Shown: positions 15,436 through 24,059 of the stretch, piece by piece | How the letters are laid out: each line of letters starts with the position of its first letter | Numbering within the stretch: position 1 is the stretch's first letter | Source of the DNA: a virus | Length of the DNA stretch: 62,926 nucleotides | Direction: 5' to 3' (one strand) | IMG/VR virus record: IMGVR_UViG_3300045008_000062 | Coordinates: 1-62,926 of that record | The notes under the pieces: generated by a model | Seen by the model: only the letters and a program-made list of their open reading frames with translations | The model's database searches: none | Told to the model about the DNA's origin: nothing | Translations under genes and position numbers: made by a program

Positions 15436-16878
15436 GTGACTTCACCCTACGAAGCCACGATGGCCGCCTGGGCAGCCACCGAGGGTTTATCTCAATTGAA
15501 GCCCCGAGCCACGGTGATGCTGCCCGTGATGCCCGCTGAGGGGCTTCCGGAGTGGTGGCGGGACCGCCTCTACAAGAAGATCACGGAGCGGCGCCCGTAC
15601 ATCGAGTTCATGGAGGACTATTACTCCGGTAACCATCCGCTGCCGTGGCTTCCCGCGCAGGCGAGGGCTGAGTTCCGCCGCATCTTGGCGATGACCCGCT
15701 CGAACTACATGGGTTTGGTGTGTGACGCCCAGGTGGAACGGATGACCGTTCAGGGGTTCCGCATCGGGGACAGTGTGGACGCCGACAAGGAAACTTGGCG
15801 GATCTTTCAAGCCAACAACATGGACTCCGACCTGGATCAGGGATTCCTGGAGGCCGCGAAGTGTGGCTACGCCTACCTGATGGTGGGGCCGAACCCGCGG
15901 GATGAGAAAACACCTCGAATGTCGGTGGAGCATCCGCTGCAGACGATTGTGGAGACCGAGCCCGGGGATCGCAGGTCCCGCGCTGCGGGATTGAAAACAT
16001 GGCTGGATGACTGGACGGGCGAGGTTGTGTCCCGCCTGTACCTGCCGGACTGGGTGTTCGGGTGGCGCGGGAAGGTGTCGGCGACGAGCGGTGTGCCGCA
16101 GTGGAAGCCCGACGGGGAGCCCTACCGCAATCCCGTGGGCGAGGTGCCCATCACGGAGCTGCTGAACAACCCCCAATTGTTGGGTGGGGGACGGTCGGAG
16201 CTTCACGACCTGACCGATATTCAGGACCGGGCCAACAAGACGATTGCCGACCGGTTGATTACCCAGGACTATGGGGCTTTCCCGCAGAAGTGGGCCACCG
16301 GGTACCCGGAGGAAACCGCCGACGGGAAACCCAACACCATCGACATCGGGCGGGACCGCATGGTCACCTCAGATGTGAAAGAAACCCAGTTCGGGCAGTG
16401 GTCCGCCGCCCCCCTGGACCCGTATTCTGCGGCGAAACGCGAAGACGTGAAGGACATTGCGTCCCGCTCCCGTACCCCCGCGCAGTATTTGTTGGGGGAG
16501 ATGTCGAACGTCAACGGCGAGACGTTGAAGGCGTCCGAATCGGGGTTGGTGTCGAAAGTGCGGCAGCGCTTCCGTGGCCACGAAGACGGCATCGAGGATG
16601 CCGCCCGGATGGCGCGCCGCCTGGCCGGCATCTCCACCGACGCCGATGGGTCCATGGAAACGATCTGGCGCGACCCCCAGTATCGGACTATCGCCGAGGT
16701 GACGGATGCGGCGATCAAACGCCTCCAGTCCGGCGGAATCACGTTGCGGCAGTTCCGGGAAGACTGCGGATACTCCGCTGCGGAGATTGAACGCATGGAA
16801 GCTGAGGATGCGGTGGGCGACCCGCAGTTGGAGCGTCTGTCACGACAGTTCGTAGACGTGACAGGTGACACTGCCTGA
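15436..16878 (+). CDS. Portal protein
   Basis: The 480 aa product follows AGAAGGAGG. It has the SPP1-type portal features: RPYIEFMEDYYSGNH near the N-terminus, a beta-rich clip/wing, and a C-terminal helical RTPAQYLLGEMSNVNGETLK region (residues ~350-375) that precedes the crown. Its place directly after the large terminase and the length agree. It forms the dodecameric vertex channel for DNA entry and exit. Confidence 0.93.
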   Translation: MTSPYEATMAAWAATEGLSQLKPRATVMLPVMPAEGLPEWWRDRLYKKITERRPYIEFMEDYYSGNHPLPWLPAQARAEFRRILAMTRSNYMGLVCDAQVERMTVQGFRIGDSVDADKETWRIFQANNMDSDLDQGFLEAAKCGYAYLMVGPNPRDEKTPRMSVEHPLQTIVETEPGDRRSRAAGLKTWLDDWTGEVVSRLYLPDWVFGWRGKVSATSGVPQWKPDGEPYRNPVGEVPITELLNNPQLLGGGRSELHDLTDIQDRANKTIADRLITQDYGAFPQKWATGYPEETADGKPNTIDIGRDRMVTSDVKETQFGQWSAAPLDPYSAAKREDVKDIASRSRTPAQYLLGEMSNVNGETLKASESGLVSKVRQRFRGHEDGIEDAARMARRLAGISTDADGSMETIWRDPQYRTIAEVTDAAIKRLQSGGITLRQFREDCGYSAAEIERMEAEDAVGDPQLERLSRQFVDVTGDTA

Positions 16879-17857
16879 CGCTGCAGCCACCTACTGGCGG
16901 CGGCAGCAGAACATCAACGCCTCCACAGTGGCTTTAGCGGGCCGCATGTGGCAGGTGAGCAACGGCAACCCCGACCGCTGGGAAACGGCTGCTCAACACT
17001 TAGCGGCGGCGGTGTCGAGAGCCCAGGCCACAGCCGCGATGCTCGCCGAAGAGTACATCGAAAACACTCTCACCGAACTCGATATTGATGTCGAACCACT
17101 CGCCCGCATCACCGCAGCGCCGCTGATCGGGCGCACCGGCTCCGGATTCCCTCTCGGGGAGTTGTATTCGGGGCTTCCACAGCAGTTGGCGCTCCACAAG
17201 CAGCGCCTCGGCGAAGACCTCGCGGCGCTGACAGCGACCAGGCGCCAACTTGAAGCCAGCGTTCAAACCACCATCTCTGACACCGGCAGAGCCGCGGAAT
17301 CGCTACACATCGCCATCCGGCCCCGGGTGGGATATGTGCGGATGCTCAACCCGCCCTCCTGTAAGCGGTGTGTAGTTCAGGCGGGGAAGTACTTCAAATG
17401 GAACACCGGATTCAAGCGGCACGAACGCTGCGACTGCCGCCACATCCCCTCCTCGGAGTCAGCGTCCGGGGATTTGAGGATCAACCCGAAGAATTACTTC
17501 AGAGGGTTACCGAAAGAACAGCAGGACAGAGTGTTCGGAACTCGCGGCGCGCAAGCCATCCGGGACGGCGCGAACCTTACCCAAGTGGTCAACGCCGACC
17601 AAGGTATGAGGGTGGCGCAGGTATACGGACGGAATCTGGCGATCACCGACCAGGGCGTCACCCGGTTCGGCTTCGCCGGCCAAATCAACCGCGCCAGAGG
17701 GCGAAGGGCGTCCACCACACCGCGGTTGATGCCGGAAAGCATCTACCAGATCGCCGAGGACCGCAAAGACGCGGTACGGCTGCTGCGGTTGAACGGCTAC
17801 ATCCGTCCCGAAGACGCCGGAGTCCCAGACATTGAGTCTCTACTTCGCCTTGAGTGA
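16865..17857 (+). CDS. MuF-like minor capsid protein
   Basis: The 330 aa product starts at a GTG 14 nt before the portal stop. The C-terminal part carries the MuF/F-type signature: GYVRMLNPPSCKRCVVQAGK, then WNTGFKRHERCDCRHIPS, with paired cysteines. MuF proteins sit inside or on the prohead near the portal and help assembly. The N-terminal 200 residues are helical. A short CCCC...GGGG hairpin follows the stop. Confidence 0.85.
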   Translation: MTLPDAAATYWRRQQNINASTVALAGRMWQVSNGNPDRWETAAQHLAAAVSRAQATAAMLAEEYIENTLTELDIDVEPLARITAAPLIGRTGSGFPLGELYSGLPQQLALHKQRLGEDLAALTATRRQLEASVQTTISDTGRAAESLHIAIRPRVGYVRMLNPPSCKRCVVQAGKYFKWNTGFKRHERCDCRHIPSSESASGDLRINPKNYFRGLPKEQQDRVFGTRGAQAIRDGANLTQVVNADQGMRVAQVYGRNLAITDQGVTRFGFAGQINRARGRRASTTPRLMPESIYQIAEDRKDAVRLLRLNGYIRPEDAGVPDIESLLRLE

Positions 17858-17941
17858 TTGAAACTTCCCCCATTTAGGGGTTGTCGCCCACATCCAGCGA
17901 TCAATGGATGGGTAGTGCCGACGGGCTTACGGGAGAAAAAC

Positions 17942-18460
17942 ATGACTGCGGAAGCAGGGAACGACACCGAATCAGGCCAGGAATCCCCCGAGGGCGCCCC
18001 CTCGAAGGAGTTCGAGCCGATCACCTCGCAAGAGCAACTGGACCAGTTGTTCAACCGTAGGTGGGCGCGTGAGCAGGCCAAGATTCACGAGCAGTACAAG
18101 GGATTCGACGAGATCAAAGCCAAGGCTGAACGCTTCGATGAACTCGAAGCCGCCAACCAAACTGAGTCTCAACGAATCCAGGCGGAGCGCGAGTCAGCGT
18201 TGCAGAAGGCAGCCGAAGCTGAAGCCCGTGCAGCAGCAGCAGAGCAGGCCGCTTTGCGGCAGCGCATCGCCATCGAAGAAGGTCTCCCCCCGAAGTTCGC
18301 GTCCCGTCTCACTGGTGAAACCGAAGACGAGTTGCGGGCCGACGCGAAGGAAACCTTCGGCGATTTCATCGCCACACCGTCGTTCGACCACGGACCGCGG
18401 AGCAAATCCGCGCCGAAGTCGATGAACGACCTCATCTTCGGCGCAGCACAGAAGCGCTGA
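17942..18460 (+). CDS. Scaffolding protein
   Basis: The 172 aa product has an acidic disordered start, a long charged Ala/Glu-rich coiled coil (QKAAEAEARAAAAEQAALRQ region) and a short C-terminal segment, the classic layout of siphovirus scaffolds. It is just upstream of the major capsid gene. The ribosome site is ACGGGAGAA. It directs capsid assembly and is then lost. Confidence 0.88.
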   Translation: MTAEAGNDTESGQESPEGAPSKEFEPITSQEQLDQLFNRRWAREQAKIHEQYKGFDEIKAKAERFDELEAANQTESQRIQAERESALQKAAEAEARAAAAEQAALRQRIAIEEGLPPKFASRLTGETEDELRADAKETFGDFIATPSFDHGPRSKSAPKSMNDLIFGAAQKR

Positions 18461-18518
18461 AAACCGCAGGACACCGGCACGGCCCGGTAACTGCCAACAC
18501 TAGAAGGAGATACCAACC

Positions 18519-19472
18519 GTGCCGTACAACAATCTGACCTCTCGGAGCGATGCTGAGGCGTTGATCCCGCAGGAAGTGTCGAACGAATTCCTCGGCTATG
18601 CCGCCAAGGAGTCCGCCGCTCTGACGCAGTTCCGCCGTGTCCCGGTCGCCGGTAAGCAGGTCCGTTTCCCGGTCCTGTCGGCGCTGCCGCTGGCGTACTT
18701 CGTCAACGGTGACACCGGGCTGAAGCAGACCACCGAGGTGGGCTGGGCGAACAAGTACCTCAACATCGAGGAGATCGCCACCATCGTGCCGATCCCGGAG
18801 AACGTCGTGGACGACATCCGCGACGCCGGGAATATCGACATCTGGTCGGAGATCCAGCCGGCCGTGGTGGAGGCCATCGGTCGCACCATCGACGCCGCGG
18901 TGTTCCTGGGCACGAACTCGCCTGGTACGTGGCCGACGCCGATCCTGACCGCCGCCACTGCCGCGGACAACGATGTGCCGGAGGGGTCCACCGCCGCTGA
19001 GGGTGGGTTCTACAACGACATCGACAACGTCCTCGCCGTGGTGGAGGAGGACGGCTTCGACGTGACCGGTTTTGTCGCGGCCCGCACTGCGAAGGGCAAG
19101 CTGCGCGCCGCCCGCAACGCGCAGGGTGACCGGCTCGACGCGACCCGCACCGACGCCGCTCTGTCCACCATCGACGGGCTGCCGGTGTCGTACCCGATGC
19201 GGGGCTTGTTCCCGAGCAATGTTCGGCTGTTCGCCGGGGACTGGTCGCAGTTCGTGATCGGTGTCCGCCAGGACGTGACGTTCAAACTCCTGACTGAGGC
19301 TGTCATTCAGGACAACACGGGCGCCATCGTCTACAACCTGGCCCAGCAGGACATGGTGGCGATGCGAATCAAGATCCGTGTCGGCTGGCAGGTCGCCAAC
19401 CTCATCAACAACGACCAGCCCGTCGAGGATGACCGCTACCCGGTCGGTGTTCTGACGGTCGACGGCAGCTAA
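18519..19472 (+). CDS. Major capsid protein (HK97 fold)
   Basis: The 317 aa product follows AGAAGGAGAT. The N-arm and E-loop region (SAALTQFRRVPVAGKQVRFP) and the A-domain segments (SEIQPAVVEAIGRTIDAAVF, DWSQFVIGVRQDVTFKLLTE) are typical of phage capsid families in actinophages. Scaffold before and connectors after confirm it. Confidence 0.95.
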   Translation: MPYNNLTSRSDAEALIPQEVSNEFLGYAAKESAALTQFRRVPVAGKQVRFPVLSALPLAYFVNGDTGLKQTTEVGWANKYLNIEEIATIVPIPENVVDDIRDAGNIDIWSEIQPAVVEAIGRTIDAAVFLGTNSPGTWPTPILTAATAADNDVPEGSTAAEGGFYNDIDNVLAVVEEDGFDVTGFVAARTAKGKLRAARNAQGDRLDATRTDAALSTIDGLPVSYPMRGLFPSNVRLFAGDWSQFVIGVRQDVTFKLLTEAVIQDNTGAIVYNLAQQDMVAMRIKIRVGWQVANLINNDQPVEDDRYPVGVLTVDGS

Positions 19473-19489
19473 GGGAAAGGAACACGGCC

Positions 19490-19630
19490 ATGGCTGAATC
19501 GAAGAAGGCGCCGGAGTCCGAGGAGGACAAGGGATACCGCGGCGTTCAGGTCGACGAGACCCCGAACGAGAACTACACCGTCGCGGGTGTTCTCGCCGGT
19601 AAGCCCACCCCGGAGACGGACTCCAAGTAG
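19490..19630 (+). CDS. 46-aa hypothetical protein in the head operon
   Basis: It follows GGGAAAGGAA and ends at the GTG of the next gene. The product is acidic and Lys-rich (MAESKKAPESEEDKGYRGVQ) and probably disordered. Small acidic ORFs between capsid and connector genes are frequent in this phage type. Role unknown. Confidence 0.6.
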   Translation: MAESKKAPESEEDKGYRGVQVDETPNENYTVAGVLAGKPTPETDSK

Positions 19631-20058
19631 TGAAGTTCGCCGACCAGGCTGACGTGACCAGCCGGTTCGAGGGAACGTTTCCTTCGGACCGGCTGGCATG
19701 GGTGGGCGTCCGCATCGGCGATGTGGAGAACGCACTCATGGGCGTCATCCCTGAACTGCGGAAGCCTCTCGCTGAGATTCAGGAGCGGGCTGAAGCGCGC
19801 GGGGACGCTGGGTATGTGGACCGTGTCATCACGTTGGTGTGTGACAAGGTTCTTCAGTTGTACCGCAACCCGTCTGGTGCGGTGCAGCGCTCTCAAACAG
19901 TGGACGACGTGTCTGAGTCGTGGTCTTTGCAGCGACCTATTTCTCAGGCCACGATTTCGTTCAGCCTTGATGAGTTGGCTTCTGTGCAGTTCACGGAATG
20001 CTCCCCGCGTTCGGTGCGGTTGGTGGCGTGGACTGACGACAAGTGGTCGACGTGCTGA
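19630..20058 (+). CDS. Head-to-tail adaptor
   Basis: The 142 aa product starts MKFADQADVTSRFEG, the usual start of actinophage adaptor proteins, continues with a four-helix core (DVENALMGVIPELRKPLAEI) and ends with a beta-hairpin. Position right after the capsid gene supports it as the ring below the portal (gp6/gp15 type). Confidence 0.82.
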   Translation: MKFADQADVTSRFEGTFPSDRLAWVGVRIGDVENALMGVIPELRKPLAEIQERAEARGDAGYVDRVITLVCDKVLQLYRNPSGAVQRSQTVDDVSESWSLQRPISQATISFSLDELASVQFTECSPRSVRLVAWTDDKWSTC

Positions 20059-20462
20059 ACATTCCGGGAGAGTTCGGTCGGCAGACTGTCGGGTTCGTCA
20101 CTGTCACCGATTCGGGTACGCCGGGCTATCTGGGTGTTGTGGAGCAGGCCCGCGCCGTGACGACGATGTCCGGGGTTCGGTTCCGCCCGTTGAACACTGA
20201 AGAAGCCGCTGGTTTGACCAGTGAGCTCAAAGGGTTGACCACCATTGCGGATGAGGTGTGGAAGTTGACTGCCCCCGCGGCGGCGGCTTCGCTGGCGGCG
20301 CAGTCCACGGGGGAGATCGTCTACGACGGCACCGCCAACCCTATGTGGGATGACGACGACAACTCCAACGTCTTCCAGGTTGAAGGGTTCAATCAGCCCA
20401 AGCCCGGAATGTATGGCGGGGTTCATCACGTCACCATTCTGTGTTCGCGGCAGAGGTCGTGA
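20043..20462 (+). CDS. Head-to-tail stopper
   Basis: The 139 aa protein starts at a GTG 16 nt inside the previous gene. It is beta-rich (GEFGRQTVGFVTVTDSGTPG) and has a loop with DGTANPMWDDDDNSNVFQVE. By position it is the stopper that closes the head after packaging. The call rests mainly on gene order. Confidence 0.72.
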   Translation: MVDVLNIPGEFGRQTVGFVTVTDSGTPGYLGVVEQARAVTTMSGVRFRPLNTEEAAGLTSELKGLTTIADEVWKLTAPAAAASLAAQSTGEIVYDGTANPMWDDDDNSNVFQVEGFNQPKPGMYGGVHHVTILCSRQRS

Positions 20463-20827
20463 TGGCGAACCCTCTGTTCCGGTTCGGCGTTTCGGATGCG
20501 GAGTTAGCGCAAGCTATCGCCACCTCCAGCGAGGTTGACGCCGGGCTGAAGGAAGAGGCCCAGAAAGTCGCCGACTACTGGGTTGATCAGTCCCCTGTCG
20601 ATGAAGGGGACTACGCGGCGTCGGTGAAGGTGTTGAGTGTCCGTCACGGTAAAGCGGTGGTGGGGACGAAGCATTGGAAAGCCCACATGATCGAGTTCGG
20701 CACAAAAGCCGACCCGCAGGACTCCGAATCCCCATTCGGCCCTGATACTCCCACTCCGGCGTTTGCGGTGGGGCAGAGGGTTGCTGAGCATTTCGGCGGG
20801 GATCTGACCGGGGATGGCCTTGAATGA
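20462..20827 (+). CDS. HK97 gp10-like tail-completion protein
   Basis: The 121 aa product has LKEEAQKVADYWVDQSPVDE...GDYAASVKVLSVRHGKAVVG, then HWKAHMIEFGT. The last segment is the diagnostic of the gp10-like neck family. It sits between stopper and tail terminator. The ATG overlaps the preceding stop. Confidence 0.85.
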   Translation: MANPLFRFGVSDAELAQAIATSSEVDAGLKEEAQKVADYWVDQSPVDEGDYAASVKVLSVRHGKAVVGTKHWKAHMIEFGTKADPQDSESPFGPDTPTPAFAVGQRVAEHFGGDLTGDGLE

Positions 20828-21261
20828 GCGCACCCCTCTTCGGTGAGGACGCCCCCGACGCTGAGGATTTCGTGGTGTCGTGGCTGCAACCTCTGCTGCG
20901 GTCGGGTGTGGAGAGGCGTCAAAGCGACCCGTGGCCGTTCGCTCTGGTGCAGCGCATCTCAGGTCTGGACAACCCGGAAGCCGGGCTGGATGACCCGGTG
21001 ATACAGATCGACATTCTCCACAAGGTGAAATCCGGTACTGTTCCTGTCTCGGTTGCGGGTAAGCAGTGGGCCAACGACGTTCACCGACGAATGACACTGC
21101 TGGGGTTGACATACCCTGACGTGACTTTGTCTGACGGCAGTGTCGCCGGGATTGATTACCTTACGGTGTTGATTCGCCCGCGCCGCGAACCATTCGGCGA
21201 CGAAACCGTCGCCCGCTATGTGGCCCGCTACAAGCTGGGCCTCTCTTACGTCGCAGCCTAA
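20824..21261 (+). CDS. Tail terminator
   Basis: The 145 aa product has the features of actinophage terminators: FVVSWLQPLLRSGVERRQSD, DDPVIQIDILHKVKSG and a helical middle. It caps the tail tube. Its stop lies 4 nt inside the convergent HNH gene, so an inserted leftward cassette now sits between it and the major tail gene. Confidence 0.82.
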   Translation: MSAPLFGEDAPDAEDFVVSWLQPLLRSGVERRQSDPWPFALVQRISGLDNPEAGLDDPVIQIDILHKVKSGTVPVSVAGKQWANDVHRRMTLLGLTYPDVTLSDGSVAGIDYLTVLIRPRREPFGDETVARYVARYKLGLSYVAA

Positions 21262-22010
21262 GACGCCAGTGGTGTGGTGGGGCTGAATGGCCAGGTAGCG
21301 CATTTGCTGGTGTTGCAGCGCGCGCAGGCTGGACGAAGATTCGAAAGGCAGTCCATGCCCCCCTTCGCCAGGGGTTTGACGTGGTCCATATGAACAGTGC
21401 CCTCAATGGGGCGCCTGCAAATCCAGCACTGGCCGCCCCAGTACGCGATCTTTTCTTTCACCTGCGAAGGGGTGTAAGGAATGCGCTGTGCGCCACGCTT
21501 GCGTGCGCGCCAACGCGCGACGTACGCGCTGTTATGGGTCGGGTTCTCAGCACGAAACTTGCGCCGACTCTCCCGCCTCTTCTCACGCCACAAGTCTGGG
21601 TTGAGGCTCCGGCGCTTGGCATCTCGAAGGCGACGCCTCTCGCGATCTGCATCTGTTTGAACCCTGTTTGGGTACCTGTATTTGGGGCGGTTGCGCTCGT
21701 ACCAGTCGCTTTCGGAGTAATAGACCTTGGCCTTGGAGTTTCGGCAGGGCTTGCAATAGCAGTTGTATCCATCCGTCCGAGTTCTGGAACGCCCGAAGTC
21801 GTTGAGCGGCTTCGCCATCTTGCAGCAACTGCAGATCTTCAGCCCATCTAAAGTCGGCTCGAAGTTACGAGCAGCGCGCGCCTTCGCTTGGGATCGAGTT
21901 CGTGCGTTCTTGCAGGGCTTGCAGTAGTAGCAGAGTCCATCCTTCTTCTTCCCGTCCCGATGAAAGTCGGTGTACGGCTTCAGTTCACCGCAGTCGCGAC
22001 AGGTCTTCAT
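21258..22010 (-). CDS. HNH endonuclease with two N-terminal zinc ribbons, leftward
   Basis: The 250 aa protein has two CxxC...CxxC repeats (CRDCGELKPYTDFHRDGKKK..., CSCCKMAKPLNDFGRSR...), each followed by CKPC. A long basic middle follows, then a C-terminal HNH: QCWICRRPIEGTVHMDHVKP, LAKGGMDCLSNLRPACARC. Its ATG overlaps the stop of the RHH gene upstream. It runs against the structural operon, which fits a mobile insertion. Confidence 0.9.
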   Translation of the reverse strand: MKTCRDCGELKPYTDFHRDGKKKDGLCYYCKPCKNARTRSQAKARAARNFEPTLDGLKICSCCKMAKPLNDFGRSRTRTDGYNCYCKPCRNSKAKVYYSESDWYERNRPKYRYPNRVQTDADRERRRLRDAKRRSLNPDLWREKRRESRRKFRAENPTHNSAYVARWRARKRGAQRIPYTPSQVKEKIAYWGGQCWICRRPIEGTVHMDHVKPLAKGGMDCLSNLRPACARCNTSKCATWPFSPTTPLAS

Positions 22011-22162
22011 TGGCCTGCGTAGGCCTGCCTGATCGCCTCAATGACGAGGTCACGCTTACTCCGCCCGGTCTCATAGGCCAAGCGGTGTAGGAGTTCGGCG
22101 ACATCCAGCGGCAACTTGATCGCAAAATTCGTCGGCGGCCGACGGCCAGAAAAAGACGACAT
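22007..22162 (-). CDS. Ribbon-helix-helix (CopG/Arc-type) DNA-binding protein, leftward
   Basis: The 51 aa product starts MSSFSGRRPPTNFAIKLPLD. The strand NFAIKLPLD and two helices (VAELLHRLAYETG, SKRDLVIEAIRQAY) are a textbook RHH fold, as in CopG/Arc or antitoxins. Its gene is followed at once by the HNH gene and preceded by a perfect 8-bp inverted repeat that overlaps its ATG. This suggests the pair is autoregulated. A -10-like TAAACT lies 7 nt before the ATG on this strand. Confidence 0.8.
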   Translation of the reverse strand: MSSFSGRRPPTNFAIKLPLDVAELLHRLAYETGRSKRDLVIEAIRQAYAGQ

Positions 22163-22180
22163 GTAACCAAGTTTACATGT
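22159..22180 (-). promoter_or_regulatory. Inverted repeat, probable operator of the RHH-HNH pair
   Basis: ACATGTAA (22159-22166) and TTACATGT (22173-22180) are perfectly inverted around 6 bp. On the minus strand it contains TAAACT (22170-22175), a -10-like box 7 nt from the RHH ATG. A further half site AACATGT is at 22192-22198. An RHH dimer bound here would block the promoter. Confidence 0.7.
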
Positions 22181-22228
22181 CGAAACCGCCAAACATGTGG
22201 ATTGCTAACCCAATACAAGGAGAACTAA

Positions 22229-23050
22229 ATGACGCAGCCCGCAGTCGGCACGACAATGTCAGCCGGCGGATTCCTCGACATTCATCGCCCCTTCATTGAG
22301 CGCGGCGGCGCGCAGGCGGTGTTCATCCGCGATAACCGTGGTTCTGCCACGGACATGTCGCCGTTCACCGCGTTGGGTGCGGTGAACTGGTCGCCGTTCG
22401 CGCAGGACGGTCAGCCCCGCGACGACCTGCTGATCCGTAAGCGGGTCAGCGGCAAGTTCGAGTATGTGGCCGCCGCTAACGACGGGTGGTTCCGTGTCGG
22501 CGCCCAGACCGATGATGGTGGCGCTGAGCGTGAACCCGACACCACCTCCGACGACATGATGGTGTTGCAGTCGAAGTTCCCGGTCGACTCGGAGACCACG
22601 GAGAAGGCGTACACGGTTCGGTTTGTGGCGGCGGAGACGGCGGACCCGCTGATCCACCGCCTCGAAGATGAACTCCCCCTGTGCGACAGCGCGGGAACAC
22701 CTTTGGTGCCGTTGCCGGGTGAGCCGGACTACTTCTCCGGCCCCACCGTCGATTTGGAGGCCACCGCCGAATACCAGATCGGCCTGCTGTACGCGCGCCG
22801 CACGTCGGGCGGGTTCATCTACCGTTTCGAGGGTTACCCGGCGTGCAAGCTGGACTCGCAGGCGTCGAAGCAGCGGTCCAAGACCGACCCGGACACCGCG
22901 GACCTCACCTACAAGGTGCTGCCGAACGAGTACTTCATGCGCCCCGATCCGCTGTGGGACGGGGTCGGTAACCCGCCTCTGGTTCCCGGCTATTTCGGTG
23001 TGTGGTTCGGCGGACCCGGCTGGGACGCCCAGTACTCCGAAGGTTCGTAA
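22229..23050 (+). CDS. Major tail protein
   Basis: The 273 aa product follows AAGGAGAA. It begins AVGTTMSAGGFLDIHRPFIE and has the beta-rich fold of mycobacteriophage tail-tube proteins, with an insertion around residues 80-100. A strong hairpin (23058-23117) after the stop would raise its transcript relative to the downstream genes. Place and length (273 aa) fit the tail tube subunit. Confidence 0.88.
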   Translation: MTQPAVGTTMSAGGFLDIHRPFIERGGAQAVFIRDNRGSATDMSPFTALGAVNWSPFAQDGQPRDDLLIRKRVSGKFEYVAAANDGWFRVGAQTDDGGAEREPDTTSDDMMVLQSKFPVDSETTEKAYTVRFVAAETADPLIHRLEDELPLCDSAGTPLVPLPGEPDYFSGPTVDLEATAEYQIGLLYARRTSGGFIYRFEGYPACKLDSQASKQRSKTDPDTADLTYKVLPNEYFMRPDPLWDGVGNPPLVPGYFGVWFGGPGWDAQYSEGS

Positions 23051-23057
23051 CTAAGAC

Positions 23058-23117
23058 CTCACCGGGTGGGCGTGGGGCGGTTTGGCGGCCGCCCTGGGCT
23101 AGCGCCCGCCCGGTGAG
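23058..23117 (+). terminator. Hairpin after the major tail gene
   Basis: CTCACCGGG (23058-23066) pairs with CCCGGTGAG (23109-23117), extended by GGGCG/CGCCC-type pairs inside. No T-run follows, so it may slow or partly stop transcription, or protect the 3' end of the abundant tail mRNA. The loop is about 42 nt. Confidence 0.6.
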
Positions 23118-23155
23118 CCGCCATTTCTGTCGCCAAGCCCGAAAGGAAGCCCAAA

Positions 23156-23665
23156 GTGTCCGACAACGAAATCTCCGAGGACGTCAAGAAGCGGCACGTC
23201 ATCAACGCCGCCGATGCGCGCGCGCAAGCCTCCGAGGGAACGTACGGGTTCCTCAAGAGCGAGTTCCGCCGCGCGAAACCCACTTCTGAGTATCCCGACG
23301 GGGAAGTGTTCGAGATCCCCCACAAAGACCTGTTCGACTTGGATCAGCAGGAACGCTGGGATGATTTGCAGGACGAGATGCGCACCTGCTACGAGCACGA
23401 CCCGGACGTGTTGGCGCCGAACGGTTCTCTGATCGCGAAGGGTCAACTCGTGTATCCGCACCGCTGGGCGAAGACCACAGAGAAGGGCAAGAAGGGGGAG
23501 CGGGTCAAACCGTCCTGGCCTGAACGGTTGGCGATTGTGTTGTGGGGTGAGGATGGGGCGGCGCGGGCGAAGGCCGGCGGAGTCCTGTTCAACGAAATCG
23601 AATTGGTGTGGGCTAAGCAGCGTCTCGCGCTTGAGGAGCGTCAGAAGTCCGACCCCAAAAGTTGA
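23156..23665 (+). CDS. Tail assembly chaperone, upstream product
   Basis: The 169 aa product starts after AAAGGAAG with GTG. It has an acidic helical C-terminal part (KPSWPERLAIVLWGEDGAAR) typical of lambda gpG-like proteins. It ends CCC AAA AGT TGA. The downstream ORF lies in the +1 frame, and the two are expected to be made as a fusion by programmed frameshifting at CCCAAAAG (23654-23661). The chaperones bind the tape measure during tail assembly. Confidence 0.85.
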   Translation: MSDNEISEDVKKRHVINAADARAQASEGTYGFLKSEFRRAKPTSEYPDGEVFEIPHKDLFDLDQQERWDDLQDEMRTCYEHDPDVLAPNGSLIAKGQLVYPHRWAKTTEKGKKGERVKPSWPERLAIVLWGEDGAARAKAGGVLFNEIELVWAKQRLALEERQKSDPKS

Positions 23666-24050
23666 GCTCGCCATCGCGGTGTGGCGTCAGGAACCCACCG
23701 CGATAGAAGCCGAGCTGATCGACCGCGGCCTAGACATCCTCGACTGGCACACAGGACGCATGTCGTCTCGCCGCCTACTGGTTCTGCTTGAGCATCCCAA
23801 ATCGGCGGATTCTCCGTATGCGCGTGCGATGCGTGACGGGGAGTGGCCGGAGTGGATGGAAATGCTCAAGGAACTCCACAAAGAACTAGCCCTATATCGG
23901 GCGTCTTGGTATGTGGGGAAGAAGGGCGAGTACAAGCCGAAGGTGTTCCTGAATTGGAAGGAACGCCAACAGCGTTACGACGAGATGCAGGACCTTGAGG
24001 CACGTCAGGCCGAGGTCGATGAAGAACTCGAATCCATTGGTTGGGGCTAG
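23655..24050 (+). CDS. Tail assembly chaperone, downstream frame (expressed by frameshift)
   Basis: This open frame has no good start with a ribosome site and overlaps the previous ORF. It encodes about 130 residues after the shift: PKVELAIAVWRQEPTAIEAE..., TGRMSSRRLLVLLEHPK, YRASWYVGKKGEYKPKV, as in gpGT extensions. A +1 slip of tRNA-Pro from CCC to CCA (23654-23657) gives a 297-aa fusion with the upstream ORF; -2 is formally equal in frame. A -1 shift does not reach this frame. Confidence 0.82.
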   Translation, partial: PKVELAIAVWRQEPTAIEAELIDRGLDILDWHTGRMSSRRLLVLLEHPKSADSPYARAMRDGEWPEWMEMLKELHKELALYRASWYVGKKGEYKPKVFLNWKERQQRYDEMQDLEARQAEVDEELESIGWG

Positions 24051-24059
24051 AAGGGTGGT

